From NCBI GenBank assembly GCA_030068525.1, contig JASJOS010000003.1, forward strand, positions 607,446-671,445: 64,000 nucleotides of DNA. Direction: 5' to 3'. Under the pieces are notes generated by a model, which had not been told where the DNA came from, did not search any database, and saw only the letters and a program-made list of their open reading frames with translations. The translations under genes were made by a program, and so were the position numbers. Below are positions 1 through 8,161 of this stretch, one piece after another (within the stretch, counting starts at the first letter, position 1; each line of letters starts with the position of its first letter). This DNA comes from Xanthocytophaga flava (lineage in GTDB: Bacteria > Bacteroidota > Bacteroidia > Cytophagales > 172606-1).

Positions 1-179
1 TGTTTGGTGGAGATAATATTGCTTTTGCACAGGCAATTTATGAACTGGAACAAACCAAAGATATGGATACGGCAATGAAACTCCTTCAGGTAAAGTATGC
101 CCATTCATTGGGATGGGATCTTCAAAGTGAAGAGTATATAGCCTTTATAGATGTCATTGAAAGAAAGTTCATCTCCTGA
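1..179 (+). CDS. C-terminal end of an unidentified protein (partial)
   Basis: An open frame entering from the left edge (codons start at base 3) runs for 58 codons to a TGA at 177-179. The visible tail is mostly helical and rich in charged and aromatic residues, ending in VIERKFIS. Nothing in it allows a family assignment. A hairpin with a T-run follows within 30 bases, which supports this being a real gene end. Confidence 0.6.
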   Translation, partial: FGGDNIAFAQAIYELEQTKDMDTAMKLLQVKYAHSLGWDLQSEEYIAFIDVIERKFIS

Positions 180-203
180 TCAAACTATTTCACCTATTTA
201 TTT

Positions 204-247
204 AAAATCCCTTCTCAAAATCAATGGTTTAGAGAAGGGATTTTTTT
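204..247 (+). terminator. Intrinsic terminator of the first partial gene
   Basis: Arms 204-216 and 232-244 (core TCCCTTCTC / GAGAAGGGA) pair around a 15-base loop and run into seven T residues at 241-247. Confidence 0.85.
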
Positions 248-462
248 ATCTTCATCCTCTCAAGTTCTTTTTTCTGTGTAGTTCCATCAGCCTGGTACAT
301 AAAAATATACTATCGGCTTCATGAATTAATTCTATAAATGAGTAATAAAAGAGTAAAAATTGATAAATATGTAAAAAACTTCCACAAACCCTAGTAAATA
401 CATAGACTTAATCATATCTTGCATACTAATTCTAATTTACTTCTACCCAGATCTGGATAATT

Positions 463-1368
463 ATGCTTGTAGCGGAAGAAACTATAGCTGTTCAACCCAC
501 CAAAAAAACAAACAACCGTACGTTGTTTATCGTTGGTGGATCTGTGCTGGTATTACTTGGCATTGTAGCATTCTTGTATTTAAACTCTACTACCTGGGAG
601 TTAATAAAACCTTATGCATCTCAACTCCTCACTAAAGATCTGCTTTTCTTTGCATTGGTTGGTTTCTTTGCCCAAATGATTGATGGTGCTTTGGGTATGG
701 CTTACGGCATCAGTAGTACCTCTTTTTTACTTGGTCTTGGAGTTCCGCCTGCTCTGGCAAGTAGCAGTGTCCATGTATCAGAAGTATTTACCGCTGGAAT
801 TTCCGGTTTGTCTCATCTTAAAATGGGCAATGTAAATAAGCAGTTATTCAAACGTTTGGTATTACCAGGAGTGATTGGAGCTGTAACAGGGGCGTACATT
901 CTTACCAGTATCGATGGCGCAATAATTAAACCATACATCGCTGTTTATCTTCTTGTAATGGGCATTATTGTTCTTCGGAAAGCTTTTCGCAAAAAAACAG
1001 AACCTCGTGATGAAAAAACATTGGCACCTTTAGCCCTATTCGGTGGATTTATGGATGCAGTGGGTGGTGGTGGTTGGGGACCTATTGTGGCATCAACCTT
1101 ATTAAGTAAAGGACATCAGCCCCGTTATGCCATTGGATCTGTAAATCTTGCAGAATTTTTCATTGCATTGGCAGGAGCCATTACATTTGTCACATTGATT
1201 GGCGCGGGAAACTGGCAAATTATTGTGGGTCTGGTACTCGGTGGCAGTGTAGCAGCTCCTTTTGCGGCCTATCTGTGTCAGAAATTCTCTACACGTACAT
1301 TAATGATTATGGTAGGTGTTCTGATTATTGGCTTAAGTATCCGGACACTTGTTATGACATTTTTCTGA
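463..1368 (+). CDS. Sulfite exporter TauE/SafE (TSUP) family permease
   Basis: This 301-aa integral membrane protein belongs to the TSUP family, whose members export sulfite, sulfoacetate or related organic anions across the inner membrane. The two related halves of the family are visible: one half carries DGALGMAYGISSTSF near residue 72, the other DAVGGGGWGPIVAS near residue 197, both rich in Gly and at the start of a membrane segment. About eight hydrophobic segments are present. The N-terminus is longer than in minimal TSUP proteins (about 250 aa), with a Lys/Thr-rich cytosolic tail and an extra hydrophobic segment at about 21-42. The ATG at 463 is the first possible start. The gene stands alone, with terminators on both sides. 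The substrate cannot be read from sequence and no sulfur-metabolism gene is adjacent. Confidence 0.85.
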   Translation: MLVAEETIAVQPTKKTNNRTLFIVGGSVLVLLGIVAFLYLNSTTWELIKPYASQLLTKDLLFFALVGFFAQMIDGALGMAYGISSTSFLLGLGVPPALASSSVHVSEVFTAGISGLSHLKMGNVNKQLFKRLVLPGVIGAVTGAYILTSIDGAIIKPYIAVYLLVMGIIVLRKAFRKKTEPRDEKTLAPLALFGGFMDAVGGGGWGPIVASTLLSKGHQPRYAIGSVNLAEFFIALAGAITFVTLIGAGNWQIIVGLVLGGSVAAPFAAYLCQKFSTRTLMIMVGVLIIGLSIRTLVMTFF

Positions 1369-1390
1369 AATAGTTAGTAGCAACATTGAC

Positions 1391-1428
1391 AAGGGTCATA
1401 GTTAAAAAACTATGACCCTTATTTTTTT
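1391..1428 (+). terminator. Intrinsic terminator after the TSUP permease
   Basis: Perfect 11-bp arms AAGGGTCATAG (1391-1401) and CTATGACCCTT (1410-1420) are followed by a T-run at 1422-1428. Confidence 0.9.
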
Positions 1429-1595
1429 ACCAATCTAGAAGCTACTAATAATCCTCTATTAGCCAGCTGTTTACTACAACATCTCTCCATATATACATCT
1501 TTCTTTTTCTTATTCTGGATGGGTGTTGCTATCTTTGAAGCCATTCTTATGTAGAGCTTATTTAAATTGTGAAATTTTAACTTTATCTTTCTTAT

Positions 1596-2099
1596 ATGCC
1601 GGTTTGGTATCAAGCAACAATCCGTTATCAACAACCTGATGACAAGGGAATAAATAAGACTATCACAGAAGTTCATCTAGTGGATGCAGTTTCTTATACA
1701 GATGCAGAATCTCGTATTTATGATTCTGTAGCCAGCAATCTAGCTGAATTCTTCCTATCCAAGCTTTCACGTATGCGATTAAGTGAAGTGTTTTTTGTAG
1801 AGGATGGTGCTGAAACGTGGTATAAACTAAAAGTACAATATATCACTTTTGATGAGAAAACACAGAAAGAGAAGAAAGTACCTTATAACATGCTTATCAA
1901 TGCTCCTGACCCACGTGAGGCCTACGATTTATTAAAGGAACGGCTGGGTAAAATACAGGATTATATAATCACAGACGTAAATATTACCAATATACTGGAG
2001 GTAATTCCTTATGAAAAAGAGAGTGAAGATCCGTTAAAAGGAGGTAATTTCCGTCCACTTTCAGAGGTGAAAGCAGAAAAAACAGAGCAGGAAGGGTAA
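1596..2099 (+). CDS. DUF4494 family protein
   Basis: This soluble 167-aa protein matches the DUF4494 family, a group of small Bacteroidota proteins of unknown function. The N-terminus (MPVWYQATIRYQQ) and the block VHLVDAVSYTDAESRI near residue 26 fit the family pattern of a short beta-strand followed by 'LVDA.S.TEAE.RI'. The middle and C-terminal parts repeat a beta-rich layout (WYKLKVQYITFDEKTQKEKK, then a helix with DPREAYDLL), suggesting two similar alpha/beta units. There is no signal peptide, so it should be cytoplasmic. It is a single-gene unit with a strong terminator. No pathway can be inferred from its neighbours. Confidence 0.75.
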   Translation: MPVWYQATIRYQQPDDKGINKTITEVHLVDAVSYTDAESRIYDSVASNLAEFFLSKLSRMRLSEVFFVEDGAETWYKLKVQYITFDEKTQKEKKVPYNMLINAPDPREAYDLLKERLGKIQDYIITDVNITNILEVIPYEKESEDPLKGGNFRPLSEVKAEKTEQEG

Positions 2100-2114
2100 A
2101 CCCTTCTTACTCGG

Positions 2115-2152
2115 AACGAAATAGCCTTTGATATCAAAGGCTATTTCGTTTT
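2115..2152. terminator. Perfect-palindrome terminator after the DUF4494 gene
   Basis: A perfect 36-bp palindrome (arms 2115-2132 and 2133-2150, reading AACGAAATAGCCTTTGAT on each strand) ends in TTTT. It follows the DUF4494 stop codon by 15 bases. Confidence 0.85.
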
Positions 2153-2325
2153 ATATACGTTCCAACCATCTAATAATCAAAGCGTTACTATAACAAACCT
2201 CTATTCATTGGCTGATTCTGACAGTTAAGAAAGCCTTTATAACGTTATACCCTATTTCCTCTTGAAAGAAGTATCAGAAAGTGAGTGTTTTGTATGGATA
2301 AACAATATTTTACAAACACTACACT

Positions 2326-2757
2326 ATGAAAACACTTCACATTTTCCGCTCTATTCTGGCATGCTTAATGATCGGGTTAGCCTTATTTAGTTCCTGTAAA
2401 AAACATGATCCTGATCCTGAAGTTGATCGGGAGAAGTTTTTAGGCTCATATGAACTTGTTGAAACCTGTGGGGATGAGAGTTTAGAGGTTGGATTATTTA
2501 TAGCTCCAGGAATAGACAACAATGCCATTGAAATAGAGGATTTGTACCTTCCACTTACCACAATAAAGGCGACTATATCTGGAAATACACTTACTATTCC
2601 TTCTCAGGAGGTCATAGACCCATTTGAAGAAGATGGATCTACATTTACTATCATTGGTGATGGTGTTTTGACTGACAATAAACTAACGATTCACTACAAA
2701 GTGACGTTTGATGATTCATCTATAGATGAATGTACAGCAACTGGCAACAAGCAATAA
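2326..2757 (+). CDS. Small lipoprotein of unknown function
   Basis: The 143-aa product starts with a lipoprotein signal sequence: two basic residues, a hydrophobic stretch, then LFSSC with the lipidated Cys at residue 24, followed by KKHDPDPEVD. The Asp and Glu soon after the Cys resemble the surface-export tags described for Bacteroidota lipoproteins, but that is inference. The rest is acidic, beta-rich (EKFLGSYELVETC and alternating strands) and could be a lipocalin-like calyx, which is only a guess from the 'FLGSYEL' opening shared by many Bacteroidota lipocalin-like lipoproteins. It has two further Cys residues. It precedes an ECF sigma cluster but has its own terminator, so co-transcription is unlikely. 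Confidence 0.7.
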   Translation: MKTLHIFRSILACLMIGLALFSSCKKHDPDPEVDREKFLGSYELVETCGDESLEVGLFIAPGIDNNAIEIEDLYLPLTTIKATISGNTLTIPSQEVIDPFEEDGSTFTIIGDGVLTDNKLTIHYKVTFDDSSIDECTATGNKQ

Positions 2758-2781
2758 AACATAACTGATCGTTTATCTTTT

Positions 2782-2820
2782 ATCCGTCTAACATCTTATG
2801 TTGGATGGATTTTTTATTTT
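2782..2820 (+). terminator. Terminator after the small lipoprotein gene
   Basis: Thirteen-base arms at 2782-2794 and 2798-2810 pair with two G-U wobbles around a CTT loop and lead into a T-rich run to 2820. Confidence 0.75.
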
Positions 2821-2957
2821 AACCTCTTTTCTACCCCCTACACAAATACCTGTATATGAGCAATTTATATCTCACAATATAACCTTTTATTATTTTTTTT
2901 ACTTTATCTGTAACAAACAATCTGATTTTGTATCATACACTATGAAAGGCAATATCA

Positions 2958-3479
2958 ATGGACTTACTAAACTTCAAACAGAGCGTTCTTCCCAGTAAAA
3001 ATAAACTCTTCCGCTTCGCCAAACGATTCATGGGCAGTTCGGCAGATGCGGAAGATATTGTTCAGGATGTTTTCATGCGACTATGGGACATCCGCGAACG
3101 ACTTGACACATACAACAGTGTGGAAGCACTAGCGATGCAGATCACTAAAAATATGTGTCTGGGAAAGCTACGATCCAAGAAGAATTATTTCTCGTCTATT
3201 GAGGACCACGGTGATCATGTAGTTACCATGCCTTCTACCCTATTACCTGACAAGAAATTTGAGCTTCAGGATACAAAAAAGCTGATTGAAAAAATCATTG
3301 AACAATTGCCAGCAACACAACGCATTGTACTACAGCTAAGAGATATTGAAGAATATGAACTTAGTGAAATTGCAGAAATTATTCAGCGCGATGAAGCTTA
3401 TGTACGTGTAAACTTATGTCGCGCCCGAAAAAAACTTCGAGAAACCTTAATACAATTGAATATACATGGAAGTTATTGA
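2958..3479 (+). CDS. ECF RNA polymerase sigma factor
   Basis: This 173-aa protein has the two-domain plan of sigma-70 family ECF factors. Region 2 holds GSSADAEDIVQDVFMRLWD (about residues 26-44), the usual 'DAED..QD.F...W' core-binding and -10 recognition helix. Region 4 holds LPATQRIVLQLRDIEEYELSEIAEII near residue 115, then a recognition helix with RVNLCRARKKLRE. The ATG at 2958 is used. Its 3' end overlaps the start of the anti-sigma gene by 14 bases, so the two are translationally coupled. Upstream, TGTAAC near 2910 is a possible ECF-type -35 element, which would mean autoregulation, but I could not place a -10 box with confidence. Confidence 0.9.
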   Translation: MDLLNFKQSVLPSKNKLFRFAKRFMGSSADAEDIVQDVFMRLWDIRERLDTYNSVEALAMQITKNMCLGKLRSKKNYFSSIEDHGDHVVTMPSTLLPDKKFELQDTKKLIEKIIEQLPATQRIVLQLRDIEEYELSEIAEIIQRDEAYVRVNLCRARKKLRETLIQLNIHGSY

Positions 3480-4224
3480 AGCACTATTGGAGAAATACTG
3501 GGAAGGTGAAACTACTATCGCCGAAGAACGCAGGTTAAAAGAGTATTTCACAAAGACAAAAGATATCCCTGCACATCTGGTTATATACAAAGATCAATTT
3601 GGCTTGTTTTCTGAATGGAAAAAGGAAGAGGAACTAAGCGAAGATTTTGATGCTCAATTATCTCGCAAAATACAAACTGAAGCACGTGTTCTCGCTCTTA
3701 AACCACGAATGGCCTATTGGCAATGGGCAGCAGGTATTGCAGCCGGAGTGGCTTTGTTTGTGATTGGATTCTACAGCGGCAACCAAAATCCATCTGATCA
3801 GCCTCAACTTTCAGATTTACAGAATGAGATGAAGAAACTTCGGGAAACAGTTGTAGTATCACAACTTAAGCAAACATCCGCCAGTGAACGCATCAAGGGA
3901 GTGAACTATGTGTATGACATGAAAGATAAAAGTCCGGAAGTAATTGATGCTCTGATTGAAACCCTTAATACGGATGAAAATTCCAATGTCCGTCTGGCAG
4001 CAGCCAATGCCTTATTTACATTCAAAGATATTTCCAAAGCACGAACTGCACTGATTGAATCTATCAAAAAGCAGGAAGATCCTTCCGTAAAGATTGCTCT
4101 GATCAACATCATGATTGCCATGAAAGATAAAAAAGCAAAACCGGCAATTGAAGATTTTCTGAAAAAGGAACCTATTCCACAAAATATTAAGGAGAGTATA
4201 CGAAAAGAACTTCAGTCTATTTAG
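3466..4224 (+). CDS. Membrane anti-sigma factor with periplasmic HEAT repeats
   Basis: The gene overlaps the ECF sigma gene by 14 bases and encodes 252 aa. The N-terminal cytoplasmic part (1-80) is an acidic helical region starting with LLEKYWEGETTIAEERRLKEY, the pattern of Bacteroidota anti-sigma factors. One membrane segment lies at about 84-104. The outside part begins with a short coiled-coil-like stretch (DLQNEMKKLRETVV) and continues into repeated helical pairs such as VIDALIETLNTDENSNVRLAAANAL and the similar block after it, which look like HEAT repeats. This places a protein-interaction surface in the periplasm, where FecR-type anti-sigma factors usually carry a beta-rich sensor. The two beta-repeat proteins encoded next are candidates for its partner, by inference. 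Confidence 0.8.
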   Translation: MEVIEALLEKYWEGETTIAEERRLKEYFTKTKDIPAHLVIYKDQFGLFSEWKKEEELSEDFDAQLSRKIQTEARVLALKPRMAYWQWAAGIAAGVALFVIGFYSGNQNPSDQPQLSDLQNEMKKLRETVVVSQLKQTSASERIKGVNYVYDMKDKSPEVIDALIETLNTDENSNVRLAAANALFTFKDISKARTALIESIKKQEDPSVKIALINIMIAMKDKKAKPAIEDFLKKEPIPQNIKESIRKELQSI

Positions 4225-4246
4225 AAAATAAGTTCTTAAAAGTAAC

Positions 4247-4265
4247 CCTGCATTTTTCATGCAGG
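4247..4265 (+). other. Short hairpin in the leader of the DUF4097-like gene
   Basis: CCTGCA (4247-4252) pairs with TGCAGG (4260-4265). There is no T-run, so it is not a convincing terminator. The preceding AGTAACC resembles the GTAAC-type -35 seen in some ECF promoters, which is a weak inference. Confidence 0.3.
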
Positions 4266-4357
4266 CCAGTAGACTATTATCCAATCACCACTTATTTATT
4301 ATTATCAAAATGACTCTATTAACTATTCCATTATCGACTAAACAAGATCAAACAACT

Positions 4358-5137
4358 ATGAAAAAGTTTATTATTATCCTTACTCTCCTTGTATCTCCGA
4401 TCCTTAGTTATGCACAGGATTTTAAATTTGAGGTGAAGTCAGCCAATAAAGTCAAAATTGGCACTATCCATGGCCATATTACAGTCGAAGGACATACAGG
4501 AAAAGACATTATTGTGACAGGAAACAAGTGTATGACAAATGAAGAAGGAACAGAAGGACTCAAACTTATTTCCGGAGATGGAGTCAGCGATAATACCAAT
4601 GGATATTGCCTCAATATACAGGAAAGTAATGGCACTGTAGTGGTTAGAGGCGTTTCCAATAAAAATCATAACGTAAAAATTCTGATTCCTGAAAAGATGA
4701 ATATAATCATACAGTCATCCGGATGGTCTGCAAAAGACATTACAATCAATAACTTTAAATCTGAGTTGGAAATCAAAAGCGAGTATGCCTCTGTGGCAAT
4801 GGCTAATGTGACTGGGCCTGTTGTATTAAATGCCACATATGGCAAAGTCAAAGCTGTTTTTGATAAGATTAATCAGGATAGACCAATATCTATTGTAGCT
4901 ACTTACAATAACCTGGATGTAACTCTCCCTTCGGATACCAAAGCCAATTTGCGTCTGGAATCAAGTTATGGAGATATTTATACAGACTTTGATGTAAAAT
5001 CATCCTCTCCCTCCTCATCAGAAGACGATCTGGAAAAGATCAGCAGCCATACAGTTACAGGTTCAATCAATGGTGGTGGTGTAGAAGTACATCTGGAGTC
5101 TCCTTACAAAAATGTATTTCTGCGCAAAAAGAAATAA
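4358..5137 (+). CDS. Secreted DUF4097-like beta-repeat protein
   Basis: The 259-aa product has a clean signal peptide (MKKFIIILTLLVSPILSYA, cleavage before Q20). The open frame extends 33 codons further upstream, but that part has no signal character, so the ATG at 4358 is preferred. The mature part is a run of short beta-strands with repeating turns (KVKIGTIHGHITVEGHTGKD, then NVTGPVVLNATYGKVKAVF and LESSYGDIYTDF), typical of DUF4097/putative auto-transporter adhesin head proteins that form right-handed beta-coils. It ends in a basic tail. It lies just after the ECF sigma/anti-sigma pair on the same strand and is probably part of that regulon. A short hairpin at 4247-4265 lies in its leader. 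Confidence 0.75.
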   Translation: MKKFIIILTLLVSPILSYAQDFKFEVKSANKVKIGTIHGHITVEGHTGKDIIVTGNKCMTNEEGTEGLKLISGDGVSDNTNGYCLNIQESNGTVVVRGVSNKNHNVKILIPEKMNIIIQSSGWSAKDITINNFKSELEIKSEYASVAMANVTGPVVLNATYGKVKAVFDKINQDRPISIVATYNNLDVTLPSDTKANLRLESSYGDIYTDFDVKSSSPSSSEDDLEKISSHTVTGSINGGGVEVHLESPYKNVFLRKKK

Positions 5138-5190
5138 CAGATTGTTGCCAGCCTAAGAAGATACTTTTATCACTCATACAATCCATGTAA

Positions 5191-5224
5191 CCAGATAGAT
5201 AAGTTAAAAAATTAATCTGTCTGG
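5191..5224 (+). other. Hairpin in the leader of the second beta-repeat gene
   Basis: CCAGATAGAT (5191-5200) pairs with ATCTGTCTGG (5215-5224) with one wobble. No T-run follows, and the gene at 5246 starts 21 bases later, so an mRNA-stability or attenuator role is possible but unproven. Confidence 0.35.
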
Positions 5225-5245
5225 CTGCATACATACTACTCATCT

Positions 5246-5983
5246 ATGAAAACAATCTTCTACCTGTTATCTCTTATGTGTACACTTCCTCTGGCAGCTC
5301 AGAAGAAAGTAGAAAAAATGTTTCCGTACACAAATGGAAAAGAAATATATCTGAACCTCAAATATGCCTCAGATATTCATATAAAAACCTGGGATAAAAA
5401 CGAAATCGGCATCACAGCATCTGTTAATATAAACAACAATGCGAATAATGACAATTTCGTATTAGAGTCCTCTACTACAAACGATTCTCAGATTGAGATA
5501 AAAGGAAACATTAAAGATCTGAAACTTATTTCTACGGTCCCAACAAACGTACAAAGTGATAGTAGAGGAAATTATTATGGAGACCATAGATTCTGGGATG
5601 ATGAAAATAAGGTCTATATATCTAGTGGACCACAAGTGTTTATTATAATCGATTATGACATCTATATTCCTGAACAAGCAGCTTTATTGGTTAAAACAAT
5701 CAGTGGAAATGTATTAGTAGACTATCTGAAAGGAAAATATCGACTTGAAACTATCAGTGGAAAAATAGATTTAAAGACCGCAGAAACTACAAAATGTGAT
5801 TTTAGTCTTCATACCATTACAGGTGATGTATATACAAATCTTGCACTGGAGTCTCCTCAATCAAAAAATGGAGAACTCAGTCGTGTAGGAGGTCAATATG
5901 ACCGTGATATGAAGTTAAACAATGGTGGAGAAAAGCTTGTGTTAAAAACTATCAGTGGAAATATTTATCTCCGCAAGAAATAA
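5246..5983 (+). CDS. Second secreted DUF4097-like beta-repeat protein
   Basis: The 245-aa product has a signal peptide (MKTIFYLLSLMCTLPLAA, cleavage before Q19). The second half shows four matching turns: KTISGNVLVD, ETISGKIDLK, HTITGDVYTN and KTISGNIYLR, about 20-45 residues apart. This is the signature of a beta-coil, as in DUF4097 proteins. It is related in layout to the preceding gene and both end in a basic KK tail. With the ECF sigma and anti-sigma genes it forms a four-gene co-directional group. A role as an envelope sensor or structural coat is inference. An AT-rich central loop (about 110-130) has many Asn and Asp. Confidence 0.75.
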   Translation: MKTIFYLLSLMCTLPLAAQKKVEKMFPYTNGKEIYLNLKYASDIHIKTWDKNEIGITASVNINNNANNDNFVLESSTTNDSQIEIKGNIKDLKLISTVPTNVQSDSRGNYYGDHRFWDDENKVYISSGPQVFIIIDYDIYIPEQAALLVKTISGNVLVDYLKGKYRLETISGKIDLKTAETTKCDFSLHTITGDVYTNLALESPQSKNGELSRVGGQYDRDMKLNNGGEKLVLKTISGNIYLRKK

Positions 5984-6002
5984 AACACAATACTATTCAT
6001 TT

Positions 6003-6042
6003 ATAAAAAGCCCCTCACTTTGAAAGTAAGAGGCTTTTTTGT
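6003..6042. terminator. Bidirectional terminator between convergent genes
   Basis: AAAAAGCCCCTCACTT (6005-6020) pairs imperfectly with AAGTAAGAGGCTTTTTT (about 6024-6040). It has A residues on the left and T residues on the right, so it can serve both the beta-repeat gene and the minus-strand gene ending at 6047. Confidence 0.8.
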
Positions 6043-6046
6043 TAGT

Positions 6047-8161
6047 CTATTGAGCTGTATATGTTATTGTTAAGCTCTTTGTGTCGCCATCATCGGTATT
6101 GTTAGGTAATTTGGAAGGCTCTAAAGTAATTTGCTCACCAGAAGTCAGATTTTTTACTGGTTTTTCCCAACTAACAGCTACCTTGAGAGTCTCAGCATTC
6201 TTTCCTTTTAACATTTCTACCACCAGTTTGTCGTCTTCATGTATATAGAAGGCATCTGTGTATAAATTTTCTATCAGCTTGTCAGCAGGAATTAACTTTG
6301 ACTCATACAGAATTTTATCCTTGGACCGAATACGCCATGCAATATCACCTGTATTTGCTTCTTTTAACTTGATATTAGCAATTCCTACTGATACAAATCG
6401 CAGTTTACTACGATCAATCTGATACTGAATGGATGCGATACTCTCACCTGCAGTTACTTTGTTAGTACCATCTGTAATATTCAAAGAGACACGAAAAGGC
6501 AATGGCTTTTCTTCCACTTTATTTAACGATGTATATGGTAAAAAGACCTTAACTGCACTTTGTGGTTTACTGATCTGATACGTTACAGCAGTTTTTGAGG
6601 TAGGATTGATCCGTTTTACATCTTCATTCAATACAGTAATTTTCCGAAACAATTCTGTCACTTTATTTTCCTTACCTCCATCCATGATTTCCAAAGATTT
6701 TTGTTCTTTGGTATCAAAATAGATTTTGGGAAGCGTATAGGGAAGTGAAAGAGTAACCCCATTCACTCCAGCTACCAATGTATCTTTTAATTTTAATAAA
6801 GTAGGCAATACTGCTTCTCTAACGGTTTGTATCGTAAGATCTGTTTTGGCCTCTTTACGGGCAATAACATAGGGGTTATTAGCCAGGTGAATTTGCAACG
6901 AAAATTGCTTAGAAGGCTGCTGGCGTACATTAGGGTCTTGCAATAAGATCTGATAGGCAGGATAAAACACCTCCATCTTTCCAGTTGTAGCTGACTTGCT
7001 CAAGGTAAGCAATCCAGTTGAATCGAGCTTTGCCTGTCCACTAATTACTTTACCATTATGAATATTTACAATCTCTTCTGTATTTCTGGGTTGATATGTT
7101 AACCAGGCAGTTAGTGGAGGCAAATTACTTCCAACAGTTGCCTTATAATCAAATGTTATACTGGTGCCTGTCACTCCTTCATGAGTGGAAAAAGGATTGA
7201 CTTTAAAAGCAGATAGCTGTACAGCAGGAATTTTGTATTTTTCAATTCCTAATACTATTTCTACCCCATTGTTTTTCAGAGAGGTAGTCTTAACAGCTTT
7301 AGTATCAAAAGTCCATTCTCCGGTTATTCCAGCTACATTATCAAAGGAGGGAAGCGGCTTGCCATCTTTAGTACGCAATACCCGAGTTTTATTTAATCGG
7401 ATTAGTCCGGTCTCAATACTTTTCTGAAGTTTTAACCGAATAACGTCCCCTTCACAGTAAGTAAACTGCAATTCGTCTTTCAGATCCACATTGGCAAAGG
7501 CGGTAATATCTTTTGCTTCCTTTTTAGACCCTGGCAGTGCAAAGATGTCTTGTTCCAACTGCCCAACCTCGTAACGCTTTCCTGCTTTATCTATTACAGC
7601 AATTTGCTGAGGCTGTAATGTAACTGCATAGGTAGCAGGCTTGTTGATAGCAACCTTCTGAGTATGTATATTCTCGAAACGTCCTGCTTTTTCATTGTAT
7701 GCGTTCAATGCAAAGGTTACATTGTTTGCCCCTTCAGGCAATGCCGTACTTGTAAATGGGATAAATAACTCAATTCCTGTACTCCGCAATCCCTGTGCTT
7801 TGTTTTGAGGCATTAACACGATTTCATCTGCAAAGTGAACACCGACATAATTACTGGATTTCTTATAACCCGGAAAATCATACGCCTGATACACTGGTTC
7901 ATTACTGGCATCACGTATACCCGCATAGAATGTCATACGTACTTTGCCTTGCTTGTCTTTCATACCGTTATACTCAGCATCTGAAATTAGAAACTCACAG
8001 CTAAATAATACTGCAATACCTCGTATCCCTTCTTTGGTAGCATTGGGATTGACATCAATTTTATAAACATTGAACTTCTTATTGGCTGGATTAACTACCT
8101 GAGCCATTGAAAGAAGACAGGAGAAGAAGGCAACACTATAGAATAAAACTATTTTTTGCAT
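6047..8161 (-). CDS. Large secreted protein with three internal repeats, unknown function
   Basis: The 704-aa product has a signal peptide (about 1-20, ending SCLLSMA) and no membrane segment or T9SS C-terminal domain that I can recognise. Similar blocks recur: 'VNPNATKEGIRGIAVLFSCEF' near residue 37 resembles 'VNPFSTHEGVTGTSITFDY' near 320. 'IELFIPFTSTALPEG', 'MEVFYPAYQILLQD' and 'VKVFLPYTSLNKVEE' open comparable beta segments in three places. The protein therefore looks like tandem beta-sandwich modules. A segment LQFTYCEGDVIRLKL near residue 228 recalls a C2-like or Ig-like strand pair. No enzyme motif was found. It is monocistronic, with a long AT-rich leader region upstream. Confidence 0.7.
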   Translation of the reverse strand: MQKIVLFYSVAFFSCLLSMAQVVNPANKKFNVYKIDVNPNATKEGIRGIAVLFSCEFLISDAEYNGMKDKQGKVRMTFYAGIRDASNEPVYQAYDFPGYKKSSNYVGVHFADEIVLMPQNKAQGLRSTGIELFIPFTSTALPEGANNVTFALNAYNEKAGRFENIHTQKVAINKPATYAVTLQPQQIAVIDKAGKRYEVGQLEQDIFALPGSKKEAKDITAFANVDLKDELQFTYCEGDVIRLKLQKSIETGLIRLNKTRVLRTKDGKPLPSFDNVAGITGEWTFDTKAVKTTSLKNNGVEIVLGIEKYKIPAVQLSAFKVNPFSTHEGVTGTSITFDYKATVGSNLPPLTAWLTYQPRNTEEIVNIHNGKVISGQAKLDSTGLLTLSKSATTGKMEVFYPAYQILLQDPNVRQQPSKQFSLQIHLANNPYVIARKEAKTDLTIQTVREAVLPTLLKLKDTLVAGVNGVTLSLPYTLPKIYFDTKEQKSLEIMDGGKENKVTELFRKITVLNEDVKRINPTSKTAVTYQISKPQSAVKVFLPYTSLNKVEEKPLPFRVSLNITDGTNKVTAGESIASIQYQIDRSKLRFVSVGIANIKLKEANTGDIAWRIRSKDKILYESKLIPADKLIENLYTDAFYIHEDDKLVVEMLKGKNAETLKVAVSWEKPVKNLTSGEQITLEPSKLPNNTDDGDTKSLTITYTAQ

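Noticed and set aside
251..462. Possible riboswitch upstream of the TSUP permease
   Set aside because: No conserved aptamer sequence or stable multi-helix fold could be made out; the stretch is just AT-rich leader.
1419..1676. 85-codon minus-strand ORF after the TSUP gene
   Set aside because: It spans the TSUP terminator T-run and the start of the DUF4494 gene, with no coding character.
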